Counted from the stretch's first letter, positions 52,284 through 63,600 are shown. The stretch is DNA of 64,000 bases from Oncomelania hupensis (GCA_036898135.1 CM072525.1:53532799-53596798), one strand, 5' to 3'. Translations and numbers: made by a program. Notes: generated by a model from the sequence alone, not told the origin.

Positions 52284-53011
52284 TCCTATCCTTTCCTATC
52301 ACATAACTCGGAGGTCGTAGGGGCACCACAGATGATCATTTAACCAACGTATTTTATCTTTCCCTGTACTCGGCAACCCTGATTGTTTCGCTCAGTGTCA
52401 AACCAGTCCATTCTTGAATGTTGTCCTCCCACCTCTTTTTCAGTCTCCATCTTCTTCTACCTTCTTGCACTGTGCCTTGCAGGATGGTCTTTGCGAGACC
52501 TGATGATCTGGTGACGTGGCCATACCATCGAAGTTTCCGTTTTTTCACCACTGTGAGCAGGTCATCGTCTTGTCCAACGGCTTGTGTGCTGGTCTGTCGG
52601 ACTTCGTCGTTGGTGATGTGCTGCGTATAGGAAATGCCCAGAAGTCTTCTGTAGCACCTCTGTCTCATCTCCATGCTTTGTATTCTTCGTTGGAGATCTG
52701 CTGTGAGGGTCCATGTTATGCAAGCATATAGGAAGATGGAGATGACAAGGTAGCGCAGCAGCCTTACCTTGGAATGTAGACTGATGGTCCTGTCTTTCCA
52801 ATTTGGCTTCGACCTCGCCAGGGTAGCAGTTGTTTGTGCGTTCCTGGAGAGGACGTCTTGTCAGGACCCATTGTCTGATACAATGGCTCCTAAATATTTA
52901 AAGCTATGCACTGTATTTATATATTGGCCTTGGACTTTGATGTCTGCGTTGATGCCATTGGTGTTGTTGGTCATCATTTTGGTCTTCTCTGCACTTATTT
53001 CCATGCCATAG
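52284..53011 (-). mobile_element. RTE-like LINE copy 8, 3' fragment
   Basis: Minus strand; tail ATCCTATCCTTTCCTATC. It ends at the AYGMEISAEK block (about 53010), where the I-like LINE's 3' tail begins. It encodes MEMRQRCYRRLLG, KKRKLRWYGHVTRSSGLAKT and GRRRWRLKKRWEDN with frame breaks. Confidence 0.85.
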
Positions 53012-54617
53012 CCGTTCGTTCGTTCGTTGCGTAGATTTCTGGTCCCCGGACACAATAGCGTATAAGGGACGTGAAAATGAATATCAATAGGAGGGGGGCC
53101 TGTTCGGCGCAGGATGCACAAGGACGAGAATGCTGCCGAGATGGCTGGTAATGATGAGTAGATGTCTAGATGAGGTGCCTACTCGCAGGCGGGAAGGGTG
53201 TCGTTGATTCGCTCGACGTAAACGTGCTGGAGCGCCAACCACACAAAGGTGGAAGGCCGAGGAGGAAGGGTGGGAATAGCCCACAGGCTAGCTAAATCTG
53301 CAAACATCGGACACAGTGGCATACAGGGGGCAAAGGTAAACGAGTATAAGTAAAATTTTCAGGACCACGGTTGAAAACAGTATGTGAGATGAGAATACAG
53401 GACGAATGTTAAAAACTATATATGCAAGGAGACTGGTTAAAAGTTTAAGCTAAAAAGGGGTACAGGACTAAGTGGTAAATATATAAAAGGTCATGCAGAT
53501 AATGGTCAAGTCATAATATATATGTATATATGCATAAATAATAAAACTAAATAAGACCGCGATTAAAAACATTACGTGAGGACCAAGGCACAAGAAATTT
53601 TGGCCATGCCTTAGTGGGTTAAAATACATTGTTAAAATAAAATGTTCAAAACAGAGCGCAAATATCGAACGAGGAGCGAATATACACGAGGCCTAGCATC
53701 CCCCAATGCCATCGGCATCATGGCCATCGGTAAGCAAGGACAGGGAGCCATCGAAAGGGAAAAAAAAAACTTGAAATGAAATACATGAATTAAATAATCA
53801 CACAAAATTCTAGACCGCAATGTGGCAATGGCACACTATTTAAAAGGGTCAAACATCCAAGCGATCGACCAGAGCCGTAATGGATAAAATACTAATTACA
53901 ATTTCTTGACAGGTGTGTATAAGAAATAGGCCTGTCAGAGATCGACGGTCTCATACAAATGATACTAGAGGTTAATGCCTAGGTAATTGTCAGACCATAT
54001 TATGTAAATATTAATATCAATGTGTCATAAATGTCGAAAGGGAGGGCACACGCCAAAGACCAATCTCTGGAGACGTGCCCCAAAGGTATATTAGGATGTG
54101 GGTCATAGATATGTGTAATCACGTGTAAGTCATAAATGTGTGTGGTCAGTCTCTGGGACATATACCAGGACCTGAGAGGTCAACTGGAGAATATGTTAAG
54201 TGGTAATAATGTCAGTCCTTGGGACGTACACCAGGACCTAGAAGGTCTACTGAAGTGTACGTCATATAGAGGTGGTTTCAGTCTATAGGGATACATCAGG
54301 ACCTAAGAGGTCAACTGAAATGTATATCAATGGTGTGGTGTCAGTCATTAGGTCATACGTTGAAATGTTATGTGTCACAAAATTGTTGGACATATACTGT
54401 GCCAATCACGTCAAGGTCGTATATAACAAATTACAGGAAAGAGGCGCCCAAAATGGTGGCTGAGATCATAACAAATAAGGCAAAATTTTAATTACTTAGG
54501 AAGTCCAGATAAGGCACGGACAAGCCATAGGCCTAGCAATCCCCCAATGCCTGCGGCAACTTGGCCATCGGTGGGCAAGGAAAGGGAGCCATCGGTAGGG
54601 CCCAAAAAAAAAAAAAA
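53012..54617. other. 3' region of LINE copy C, non-coding with internal tandem repeats
   Basis: About 1.6 kb with no coding frame. Between 54120 and 54360 three or four diverged units of 60-75 bp share CAGTCYTTGGGAC, TACACCAGGACCT and AAGGTCWACTG. The 3' tip GGTCCCCGGACACAATAGCG is similar to 41950. The long non-coding stretch is unusually large for a LINE 3' UTR and could include a second insertion that I cannot delimit. Confidence 0.55.
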
Positions 54618-57600
54618 CTATAGCAGGGAAGAGACCTCAGATCCAACCACAAGTCGGGCAGCCATAAACAACAAGTCAAAGCCTCTGATCCCCAAGGCCG
54701 CCTGGAACCCCGCCATGGACAGAGGGAGCTGCAGGTCACGGCAGAGGGCACGAAGAGGATCAAACTGGGGAGCCAGCTGATCACAGCAGAAAAGACAGTG
54801 TGAAAAACTAATCTGGGCGTGGCAGACACATTTGGTCAGAGACCATCTGGTCCGCCAGTGGCCAGTCCAAAGTCGCATGGCAGCAAGGCGCACAGCGAGA
54901 GGGGCAGTGGAGTACAAGGGCAATGGCCGACTAGTCGGGGGCGAGAAGAAGCAAGGGCGGTCGGCACACCAGATACGTAATTCTGTGGTCCAGTCGGTCC
55001 ACAGTTTGGTGTTGACCTTACAACGAGCCTCAGAAGCAGAGGGAGGAACTCGAAGGGATATACAGGCTTCGCCTGAAGACCCTGCCCCAGCCGCACGATC
55101 GGCAGCCTCGTTGCCGCGAATGCCAACGTGCGCCGGGACCCAGCACAGAGAAATCGTGGCGCCGGACTCAACCAGGGCCTGGGCACAACTCCAGATGTCT
55201 GCGCCAAGGGCTGGACGGGCCACGGAGTGACCTTCCTTTAAGCACTGAAGCGCAGATAGTGAATCGGAGGCCACCACCACGGACAGGCCGTCGTGGGGGG
55301 CAGAGAGCGCGACAGCGCGCAAAGCTTGCCGGATGGCCAGGAGTTCCACCGTCAGTACACTAGAACCAGAGGGGGCCCCACAGGACCAGGCCCCTACGTC
55401 CTGAATAAAGAAGCCACTGCCAGCAGCCCCATCCTCACGGACCGAGCCATCCGTGAATATCAGGATGTCGGGCGACAGGGAGGAAAGGCGCTCACGGGCC
55501 AACTGGGTGAGAGATGGGAGGTGGGCCTCCCGGACCAGACCCTCAAAGGACAGATAGACAGTAAAGGGAGGATCAATCCACGGAGGGAACGGAGCGACGG
55601 GGGAGGATTCGACCTTGTGTAATCTGCCGACCACCCCGGACAGCAAGGGATCGAAGGCATCGCCCATACAGGGGATAGATCTACGACTTCTCAGTCCGCC
55701 GAAACGTGTCAAGAGTTCCTCAGAAGTGGAATTAAGAACTTTTCCCGCCCTACAAATATAGCCCGCACCCATCTTCTGAATTTGTAGCCAAAGAGGCAAC
55801 ACGCCCGCCAGGTGATAGACCAGGTGGGCTGGAACGGAGCCAGGAAGCGAAAGGAGGTTCCGCAAGATAGCACAGTCTGCGGACACCATTCGCTGGAGCA
55901 GGCGCTCCGAGATGCCATAAAGAAGTTCCGCTCCAAAAAGCAGGCGAGATCTAACCAGAGAGTGGTAGAGTGTAATTAGGGACTTAGGATCCCTAGCCCA
56001 AGCCTCCCCACGAAGGGCCCTGATGACGTTCATGGCACGATAGGCGGAGGAGACGGCTCCGTGTATGTGCTGGGTGAAGCCACCGTTCTGGCAAAAAGTG
56101 ACCCCTAGGTATCTCACCTGACGCTGTGGGGATAGAATTGTATCTCCTACTCGTACTGACGGGTCATTGAGGACAGAATTCCATCTACCAGAGAAGGGAA
56201 TGAATACGGACTTTCCAGGAGATAGGGAGAGGCCTGTCTCAGAAAGGGACTCCACTATGCGATCTATGTCAGTTTGGAACAGGTGGAAGTCCCGAACAAA
56301 GGCAGGGTGTGATCTATCTACAAGCCTATATCTGGTAGTGCGCCACAGGGCGATGTCGTCAGCATATATGGTCGCTGTGGTACCCTCCCCGCAGTCTGCA
56401 GTAACCCCGGAGATAGCAATAGCAAAAAGGAGGGGGGCAACCACCGACCCCTGTGGAACCCCCATGGTCAATCTGCCCTCACTAGAAGTGCCCCCCCCCC
56501 CCCCCCCCCAGGAGATCTGTATGGTCCTCTCTCGGATAAACGCAGAGACAAAGGCCAGAAGGTTACCCCCTAAGCCAAGGGACCGCAGACGAGCCAACAG
56601 CCCCCCATGCCACACCCTGTCAAATGCCCCCGCCACATCGAAAAAACATGCCAGGACGGTACGCGGTCGACCACGCGCCCGCCTGATGTGTTCGTTGAGC
56701 TTCACGAGGTGGTCAGTCACAGATCGCCCCTTTCTGAACCCGGCCTGAGACAGGGGTAACACCCCTTTCACGGCGCAGAAGTGCTCCAAGCGACTCTTCA
56801 GAATTCTCTCATAAATTTTACATAAATGGGATGTAAGGGCTATAGGACTGTAGCTTGAAAAGGTTGTTTTAGGTTTGTGTGGTTTTAATATGGGGACAAC
56901 CGTGGCTTTACGCCAGGGGGTTGGAATGGTCCCGGTAGCATAGCATAAGTTAAAAAGTTTAAGGATTTCAAGTTTAAAGGAGAGTGGAGCCTTCTTGACC
57001 ATCAGGTAGTGAGTACCATCGGGGCCGGGACCCTTCCCAGTATTACAGGCACTAAGGGCTCGCGCCAGTTCAGTCAATGTAATGTCGATCCGGTCGGCAG
57101 AAGGTAACTGGGAGGTGGGGGGAGCAGGGGTGGAGTCGTTAGTAGCTCGTCTGTCACGTTCAGCCTGGGGCAACTGCGCTTCTGTGATAACGAAGCGCCT
57201 GAGAAAGGCCTCAGCCTTGTCCTGTTCTGTGTGATACGTCGTGTCACCGTCACTCATATGAAACGTCATAGGTCGGTACTTGTTACGTATCTTCTTAACG
57301 TTTTCCCAGAGCTGGGGGATAGTGAGTCGACCCTCGAACTGCGTAAGCCAGAACGCTTTCTTAGCTTGGGCTATGACACGCTTAGCCGTCAATTTAGCGG
57401 TCTTCATTGCCGCATGGGTCTCGGCAGAGTTGCAACGCCGGTACTGTGCATAGGTGAACTTCTTGTTACGAACAGCCTCTCTGCACTCGTCGTTCCACCA
57501 AGACTTGGGCTGGGCATTCCCCGGGCGGCCGGCGGGCGCCAGGGACACAACGGCATCCAACATATTGGACTTAATGTGCGACTCCAGTTCATCAACCGAG

Positions 57601-57761
57601 TCACTCGCCAAGGGAGAATAACTAGACATAATCGAGTGGTATCGATCCCACTTTATCTTTTTAAGATTAGGTGCAGACGAGGTCCGAGGGGCAACTAAGG
57701 GAGTAAGTTGTAGGGTGGTCACTATCGGAATGTGGTCCGAAAAAAGAGGGTCACTCGCCAC
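54618..57761 (-). CDS. I-like LINE ORF2 main frame: RT, RNase H, C-terminal zinc motif (1047 codons)
   Basis: Pol of the LINE, copying element RNA at the nicked target. It begins with the last endonuclease block FSDHIPIV. RT spans about residues 240-475: GKGPGPDGTHYLMV, TVVPILKPHKPKT, LACFFDVAGAFDRVWH (motif A), GRLTMGVPQGSVVAPLLF (motif B) and IYADDIALW (catalytic YADD). RNase H follows at about 770-900: IFTDGSVRED, VELLAIRQAL, VASDSLSALQ and WVPAHVGIRGNEAADRAAG, so all four acidic positions look present. The C-terminal HCLFCCDQLAPQFDPLRALC is a zinc-knuckle-like motif. A Gly run (from a C17 tract near 56494-56510) sits in RT. The Met here is not the native start: a TAG at 57763-57765 interrupts the frame. 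Confidence 0.9.
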   Translation of the reverse strand: MASDPLFSDHIPIVTTLQLTPLVAPRTSSAPNLKKIKWDRYHSIMSSYSPLASDSVDELESHIKSNMLDAVVSLAPAGRPGNAQPKSWWNDECREAVRNKKFTYAQYRRCNSAETHAAMKTAKLTAKRVIAQAKKAFWLTQFEGRLTIPQLWENVKKIRNKYRPMTFHMSDGDTTYHTEQDKAEAFLRRFVITEAQLPQAERDRRATNDSTPAPPTSQLPSADRIDITLTELARALSACNTGKGPGPDGTHYLMVKKAPLSFKLEILKLFNLCYATGTIPTPWRKATVVPILKPHKPKTTFSSYSPIALTSHLCKIYERILKSRLEHFCAVKGVLPLSQAGFRKGRSVTDHLVKLNEHIRRARGRPRTVLACFFDVAGAFDRVWHGGLLARLRSLGLGGNLLAFVSAFIRERTIQISWGGGGGGTSSEGRLTMGVPQGSVVAPLLFAIAISGVTADCGEGTTATIYADDIALWRTTRYRLVDRSHPAFVRDFHLFQTDIDRIVESLSETGLSLSPGKSVFIPFSGRWNSVLNDPSVRVGDTILSPQRQVRYLGVTFCQNGGFTQHIHGAVSSAYRAMNVIRALRGEAWARDPKSLITLYHSLVRSRLLFGAELLYGISERLLQRMVSADCAILRNLLSLPGSVPAHLVYHLAGVLPLWLQIQKMGAGYICRAGKVLNSTSEELLTRFGGLRSRRSIPCMGDAFDPLLSGVVGRLHKVESSPVAPFPPWIDPPFTVYLSFEGLVREAHLPSLTQLARERLSSLSPDILIFTDGSVREDGAAGSGFFIQDVGAWSCGAPSGSSVLTVELLAIRQALRAVALSAPHDGLSVVVASDSLSALQCLKEGHSVARPALGADIWSCAQALVESGATISLCWVPAHVGIRGNEAADRAAGAGSSGEACISLRVPPSASEARCKVNTKLWTDWTTELRIWCADRPCFFSPPTSRPLPLYSTAPLAVRLAAMRLWTGHWRTRWSLTKCVCHAQISFSHCLFCCDQLAPQFDPLRALCRDLQLPLSMAGFQAALGIRGFDLLFMAARLVVGSEVSSLL

Positions 57762-57764
57762 GGT

Positions 57765-58470
57765 CTAAGAGGCCGTAGCAGCTACATCAGGAGAGGCCAG
57801 AGTTAAGTCAATGGCAGACGGGGAATGGGTGGAGACATCCGGGACACGGGTAATGGCGCCATCATTTAGTATCTCAAGAGATGCCTCGTCAAGGGCGTCG
57901 TGGTTTCTACCTGAGAGAGTGAGGCAACCCTCGTCCCATAAACCGTCCTGTGCGTTGAAATCACCAAGAATGAGCCAAGAGTCCTTACCCACGACCTCCC
58001 TCAACCATGAAAAATCTCGACAACCGGTCGGATTGTAATAATTGAGGATGTTGAGTAAGCCGGGCGATGAGCCAGCACCAAGGGAGATCGGTAAGACAGA
58101 AGTGAACCCACCGCCCTCGCCCTCGTCAACCGGGCCCAGGTCCACAGCAGCCAACCCCAGTCTAACATAAGTAGCAACAAAAATCTTGTCGTTTTCATCT
58201 GTTGTATACAACGGCGGAAAGTGAAAGCCCGTAATAAGGGTTATTTATTACGTTTACAATTTAAGGATTAAAGACATAATACATGAGACTTCAATAATAG
58301 GGGGTTTAAGGCCGGTAGGGAGTCGGTGAGAGGGACAAGGGAACGACAATTCCATTGCAGCACTGCCAAACCGTCTGGGACCACAGCCATGGCCGGTGCA
58401 AGCACAAACCAGGAAAATAGGAACAAAAAATAGTGGTACTTAAGTGGCATTATAGGGTGAGGAAAGCACA
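57765..58470 (-). pseudogene. I-like LINE ORF2 endonuclease part, separated by a stop
   Basis: APE-type endonuclease that nicks the target. N-terminal block VLQWNCRSL is at about 58345-58375. After a short disrupted stretch (58215-58265) come VATYVRLGLAAVDLG, ILNYYNPTG, SWLILGDFNAQDGLW (catalytic D and N) and SPSAIDLTLA. Then a TAG replaces the Trp codon of the block that copy A keeps as NWTVADS. The frame otherwise continues directly into the 1047-codon frame. Confidence 0.85.
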
Positions 58471-59580
58471 AATGGATTTAATAACTGTCATGAGGGTCTG
58501 CAACAGTAATCTCATCGGGGCAAACTGAGGGGGAAGGTCTCCAAGGCCCTCCATGAGGGCGACCTCCTGGCCCGCCAGCTCACGCAAGAGGGGTGCCAGT
58601 GCCAGATGAAGGGGCGAATGCCCCGAGGAGCTCGCAGGCGCGGGCCCAACGTCAGGCTGGCCAGGGGGCGCTCGGGGAGCATCAGTGGGAGCAGGCGTAG
58701 GCAGCGACGGCGGCCTATGCCCCGGGGGCGGAGGGGCAGGGACAGGGTGGGTTTTGGCAGATGGTGCAGAAGCGTCAGGACGATGCAGGGCAGGCCGGCG
58801 TTGGGTCTTCGTCGCCGGCGGGCGGGCAGTGGACTCAGAGGAGGAGAGCGGTCTCGAGTCGATAGAGTCTCGGAGAGTCAACAGGGGAGGAAAGTCAGTC
58901 CGAGAGACGGGGCCCGGGCCCTCGCCATAACCATGGACAGGGCCCGAAGCCGTCCCAAGGACCGGGACCCCAGGTCCAACCCCTCCAGGTAGGCCTGAGG
59001 CGGGATCGTCCCTGGCCCGAGCAACAGCCTCAGAGAACGGCATATAGGTAGAACCCCGCAGGCCATTAGCCCTGCGCCTAACCTCTACCTCAGGGCATCC
59101 CCACCAGGCCGCGGAGTGGTGGCCCCCACAGTTTATACAGAGCCGATCATCACTGATGCACTCAATGGTAGGGTGATCTTTACTGCACCTTGCGCAGCGC
59201 TCAGTGCGACGGCGGCACTGATGCCTGCCGTGGCCCAGCAGCTGGCACTTGGTGCATCGAATCACGGGGGCAACATATGGGTCAACCCTATAGCGTGTGA
59301 GGCCGAGAAGCACGGAGGTAGGAAGCTCCCTACAGTTGAAGGTAACTTTGAATGAGTTAGACAGGCTGCCACCAGCCATGGGAAGTCTGATCACCGAGAC
59401 TACCTCGGGACCCTGGCGATCTAAGTCAGCCTTCATTTGGGACAAAAAGTGGGGATCGTCTCCAGTCAAGTGTAACCCACGGATCACTCCAACAGTGGTA
59501 AGTTTGGGGATGCTTGTTTCGATGGGGATACCAGATAACGTGGACGTGCGGAAGAGGACACCCTGCTCTGCCGTGAACTG
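58450..59580 (-). CDS. I-like LINE ORF1, 5'-truncated (345 codons from first Met)
   Basis: Gag-like RNA-binding protein. The first Met is at 59487, but coding homology starts at 59580 (VLFRTSTLSGIPIE, TTVGVIRG), so the N-terminus is lost by truncation. CCHC knuckles: CTKCQLLGHGRHQC, CARCSKDHPTIEC and CINCGGHHSAAWWGC (three CX2CX3-4HX4-5C-type motifs at residues 75-140). A Pro-, Ala- and Ser-rich tail (170-300) and a hydrophobic end follow. ORF1 ends where ORF2 begins (shared segment near 58450-58471), a normal overlapping arrangement. Same architecture as the broken ORF1 at 1876-4520. Confidence 0.85.
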   Translation of the reverse strand, partial: QFTAEQGVLFRTSTLSGIPIETSIPKLTTVGVIRGLHLTGDDPHFLSQMKADLDRQGPEVVSVIRLPMAGGSLSNSFKVTFNCRELPTSVLLGLTRYRVDPYVAPVIRCTKCQLLGHGRHQCRRRTERCARCSKDHPTIECISDDRLCINCGGHHSAAWWGCPEVEVRRRANGLRGSTYMPFSEAVARARDDPASGLPGGVGPGVPVLGTASGPVHGYGEGPGPVSRTDFPPLLTLRDSIDSRPLSSSESTARPPATKTQRRPALHRPDASAPSAKTHPVPAPPPPGHRPPSLPTPAPTDAPRAPPGQPDVGPAPASSSGHSPLHLALAPLLRELAGQEVALMEGLGDLPPQFAPMRLLLQTLMTVIKSICAFLTL

Positions 59581-59762
59581 ACAAAACCGAGCAAGTCCAC
59601 AAAACCTACTTTCGAGAAAATCGACGTTTTGTGTTGCGCTATATTACGCGATCGTTTCTGGAAGTTTAAGGGCATATTATAATGCAATTCCTCGATTTAA
59701 GAGTGCATACCTTGAATGTTAAAGAAATGTTTGATAGATTTGATGTTTTAAGACTATTTGTG
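59581..59762. other. Flank of LINE copy C starting with a TGACAAAACC motif
   Basis: ACTGACAAAACCGAGCAAGT at 59576-59600 is a diverged copy of the inverted-repeat arm seen in the next feature. The rest is non-coding. Confidence 0.5.
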
Positions 59763-59976
59763 GACTTGCTTTGTTTTGTCAGTTTATTCTTGAGATAGGT
59801 CTTTGTTGAGAACATGACAAAACCAAGCAAGTCACCCGCTTGGTTTTGTCAGTTTATTATTGAATTAAATCCTTGTTAAAAAAATTCACAAAACCAAGTA
59901 AGTCAAATCTGCTTGGTTTTGTCAGTTTATTATTAAGTAAATCCTTGTTTTCAAAATTCACCAAACCAAGTAAGTC
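59763..59976. repeat. Three tandem hairpin units of 71-72 bp
   Basis: Units at 59763-59833, 59834-59904 and 59905-59976 each start with CTTGGTTTTGTCAGTTTATT (first unit slightly different) and end with ACAAAACCAAGTAAGTC. Each unit therefore has inverted arms of about 18 bp and can fold as a hairpin. Another arm, GGACTTGCTTGGTTTTATC, lies at the very end of the window. Confidence 0.88.
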
Positions 59977-60322
59977 CCATAGGCCGTTTCGTTTCTGTGT
60001 TAAAAAGTCTGACGAGATGAGTCACATAAGTTGGGTTTTGTAAGATGTGGGTGCGGCAGTTACAGTGGGTGTATATGTGTGCCTGTTTATTGTTTTTAGC
60101 CATTCTTCACTTAATATTCCTGGGTTGGTATGCAGGAGTCATGTATTTTTTGCTCTCCCTTCAAAATAATATTAGATGCAGCCAAGTTAATTTTAAAAAT
60201 ACAAAACTATTTTCCTTTCAGTTTCCTATTGTAGCGATCTTCCTGCCTTTACACCACGTGTATGTCTTGTATTTTGTTGCCCTTGTTGTGTGTCTGTAAT
60301 ATATTTGTTGCTGTTTGTTTGT
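59977..60322. other. Non-coding spacer
   Basis: A hydrophobic 84-codon frame at 60045-60299 lacks any recognised domain and sits in T-rich DNA; I do not credit it. The sequence ends at the 5' border of the next LINE. Confidence 0.5.
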
Positions 60323-60699
60323 GGGTTCGGGCACTGAATAGAATAGGCCAAACGTTTCCCGGCGTGTCGTAAGAGGCGACTAACAGGGGTAATGTTAGCA
60401 CGGCATCACTGGGCGAAAGTCTTCTACACAGAAGTCACCGGCCAGGGCGAGGAACCTCACGTTGCTACAGGTTCAACGACCACGTGCTCGGGGCCAAGGC
60501 GAGCCACACTGTATTCGTGGATTTCGGCTGTGGCCAACAGCCTGGAGAGGATTGGGCACCGCCAGGTCCTTTTTTGCCCAAGACACACTACATGCATGAT
60601 GACACTATCCGCTAATTCCATACCGGATCGGTCGTCGCCCGGCTCAAGGACCGCGCCTTCCGTTGGCCACCAGGACGGAGGTGTTAAGTATGCTACTGA

Positions 60700-61520
60700 T
60701 GGACAATTTAGCAAGATCCGCACGAGAAACAACATCGTCATAGGAACCTGGAATGTCAGACCCTAACTGCGTAAGGAAAATTAGAAGAACTGGCCCACGA
60801 GTTGGACCGCTATCGATAGAACGTTCTAGGCATTAGCGAACTGCGCTGGAAAGGCCTAGGTGAAACAACGACAGACAAAGGCCACAAGCTCTATTTCAGC
60901 GGTAGAGATGACAGGCACGAACACGGCGTTGGATTCTTGGTCCACAAGAACATTCTAGCCACTGTCATGGGTTGCCGCCCAGTCTTCAGTAGACTCATTA
61001 CCATCCGCCTGAGAGCAGCCCCTTTCAACATCACCATCATCCAGACCTATGCCCCAACATCAGACTATGACGACAGCGAAGTGGAGGATTTTTATGAAAA
61101 TCTACAGGCGGTCCTTGACCAAGTGCCGAAGAAGGACATAGTCATAGTGCAAGGCGACTGGAATGCCAAGGTTGGCCAAGATGCGCACCACGACTGGGGA
61201 GACACATGTGGACCCCACTGCAACGAGACAAATGACAGGGGTCTGAGATTCTTGGAGTTTGCCAGATACAACAATCTGGTACTGGCAAACACGCTTGGTC
61301 TCCACAAAAACTCCAGACGATGGACATGGCACAGTCCCGGGGAGAGGGGGGGGGGGGAGCATCACAACCAAATAGACTACATCATGGTCAAGAAACGCTT
61401 CAGATCAAGCATCAACATTGGCAGGACACGCACTTTTCCAGGAGCAGACATCGGAAGTGACCACGATCTCTTGTATTTTCGGCTCCACTTGAAGAGAGTA
61501 AATACTGCACTAGACTGAAG
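60700..61520 (+). pseudogene. RTE-like APE endonuclease (copy 9)
   Basis: Block NNIVIGTWNVRP (60728-60763) is the N-terminal catalytic asparagine block, followed by a stop. LYFSGRDDRHEHGVGFLVHK (60890 onwards), YAPTSDYDDSEVEDF, IVQGDWNAKVG (catalytic D and N intact), YIMVKKRFR and GSDHDLLYF (terminal D and H) follow. The enzyme would nick DNA for target-primed reverse transcription. Breaks lie near 60763-60890 and at the poly-G run, where extra glycines are added without losing frame. Confidence 0.82.
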
Positions 61521-61559
61521 TTCGACCTGGACAAACTGCAAGACCCGGAGGTGGCAGAA

Positions 61560-63600
61560 CTATTTCAGGCCACAATTGAAGGGAAATTTGCACCACTGCT
61601 CATTTTGGGGGCTGGTGAAGTAGATGTCAACACCATGACCACCACCTTCAACTCAGCTGTGACAGATGCCACCGCTGATATCCTTGGCAAGCACCGACCA
61701 AAGAAGAAGCCGTGGATCACACCTGAACTTTTGGATCTGTGTGATAAACGAAGAGAGATTAAAAAAAAAGAAGAACACCTCACAGGGAGCTGATGTCTAC
61801 CGAAAAACCAACAATGACATCCGAAAAGGCATGCGCTTAGCAAAGGAGAACTGGATAGAAGATCAATGCCAGGAAATAGAGAACAGTCTGAACAAGAACA
61901 ACAGCAAGAAGGCCTACCAGACTGTAAAGCGGCTGACAAGTGTCAAACAGCCCAAAGTCTCCACGATCCAAAGCAAGTCTGGCAAATGCCTTACAGAAGA
62001 ACAAGAAGTCTTGGACAGATGGACAGAGTACTGCTCTGACCTTTACAACCATACACCAAATGGGGACCGATCAGTTCTAGCATGTCCCGAGAACAGAGAA
62101 GAAGAAATCCTCCCAATTCTCCAGGAAGAAGTTGAGGCAGCAGTGCAATCGCTAAAGAAAGGGAAGTCAGCGGGAGTGGACAACACGCCCGCGGAACTGC
62201 TACAAGCAGGAGGAGAAGCGATGATTGATGCCCTCACCATTATCTGTAACAAGATCTGGCAGAGTGGAGAGTGGCTTATACCATGGGCCCAGTCGCTTGT
62301 CATCACTCTTCCCAAAAAAGGTAACCTTCAGGAGTGTGAAAATTACCGCACCGTCAGCCTCATCATCCATCCCAGCAAGGTCCTCCTGAAAATATTACTC
62401 AACAGGTTGAAACCCCAAGCTGAACAAATTATGCTGAAGAACAAACAGGATTCAGGGCAGGGCGAAGTACCACTGAACAGATTTTCAACCTCAGAATAAT
62501 CTGTGAGAAATACCTACAACACCAACAACATCTATATCATGTGTTCATAGACTTCAAGAAAACGTTTGACCGAGTCTGGCATGCAGCTCTATGGGCAACA
62601 ATGAAAGCGTACAACATCAGACCTAAAATTATTGAAGTCATCAAAAACCTGTATGACAAGGCTACCAGTGCAGTCCTCCACAACAGCGCCATCGGGAACT
62701 GGTTCAGAACAACAATCGGTGTGCGTCAAGGATGCATACTCTCTCCAACACCCTTCAACATCTTTCTAGAGCGCATCATGTCAGAGGCTCTTGCAGATCA
62801 CGAAGGCACAGTCAGCATAGGAAGTAGAGCAATCTCCAATCTTCGTTCTGCGGATGACATTGATGGATTGGCTGGAGAGGAACAAGAACTTGAACAGCTG
62901 GTACAGAGGCTTGACACCACCTCCAAAGCTTATGGAATGGAAATAAGTGCAGAGAAGACCAAAATGATGACCAACAACACCAATGGCATCAACAAGGACA
63001 TCAAAGTCCAAGGCCAATCCCTCAACACAGTGCATAGCTTCAAATATTTCGGAGCCATTGTATCAGACAATGGGTCCCGACAGGAAGTCCTCTCCAGGAT
63101 CGCACAAACAACTGCTGCCCTGACAAGGTTGAAGCCATATGGAAAGACAGGACCATCATTCTACATTCCAAAGTAAGACTGCTGCGCTCCCTTGTCATCT
63201 CCATCTTCTTATATGCTTGCGAAGCATGGACCCTCACAGCAGATCTACAACGAAGAATACAAAGCATGGAGATGAGGTGCTACAGAAGACTTCTGGGCAT
63301 TTCCTATACCCAACACATCACCAACGACGAAGTCCGACAGACCATCAACAAGCCATTGGACAACACGATGACCTGCTCACAGTGGTGAAGAAACGGAAAC
63401 TCCGATGGTATGGCCACGTCACCAGATCATCAGGCCTTGCAAAGACTATTCTGCAAGGCACAGTGCAAGGAGGTAGAAGAAGAGGGAGACCGAAAAAGAG
63501 GTGGGAGGACAACATTCGAGAATGGACTGGTTGACACTGAGCGAAGCCATCAGGGCTGCTGAGGACAGAGAGAGATGGAGTATGCTGGTTAAACGATCAT
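61560..63600 (+). pseudogene. RTE-like reverse transcriptase (copy 9)
   Basis: Frames 61666-62499, 62541-63176 and 63139-63534 are consecutive pieces of one protein. Pieces include QCQEIENSLNKNNSKKAYQT, KKGKSAGVDNTPAELLQAG, VFIDFKKTFDRVWH, GVRQGCILSPTPFN, then LRSADD, where Phe of FADD has become Ser. EKTKMMTNN and the C-terminal KKRKLRWYGHV and GRRRGRPKKRWEDNIREW follow. Shifts near 61790, 62430, 63140 and 63530. Confidence 0.82.

Larger units (their letters stand above)
53012..59580 (-). mobile_element. I-superfamily (I/Nimb-like) LINE copy C, 5'-truncated, best preserved
   Basis: Minus-strand LINE of about 6.57 kb. It has a 3' tail of GAAC/CGAA tetramers (53012-53030), a 1.6-kb 3' region, ORF2 (54618-58470) and an ORF1 that starts abruptly at 59580 inside the GVLFRTSTLSGIPIE block. 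The ORF1 N-terminus and 5' UTR are thus missing. ORF2 has APE endonuclease, RT, RNase H and a C-terminal zinc motif, the set seen in the I group (I, Nimb and relatives). Damage is limited: a TAG in the endonuclease, a short disruption near 58215-58265 and a C-homopolymer expansion. Confidence 0.88.

Noticed and set aside
60045..60299. 84-codon hydrophobic protein
   Set aside because: T-rich sequence gives hydrophobic residues by chance; no domain, no homologous copy in the window.
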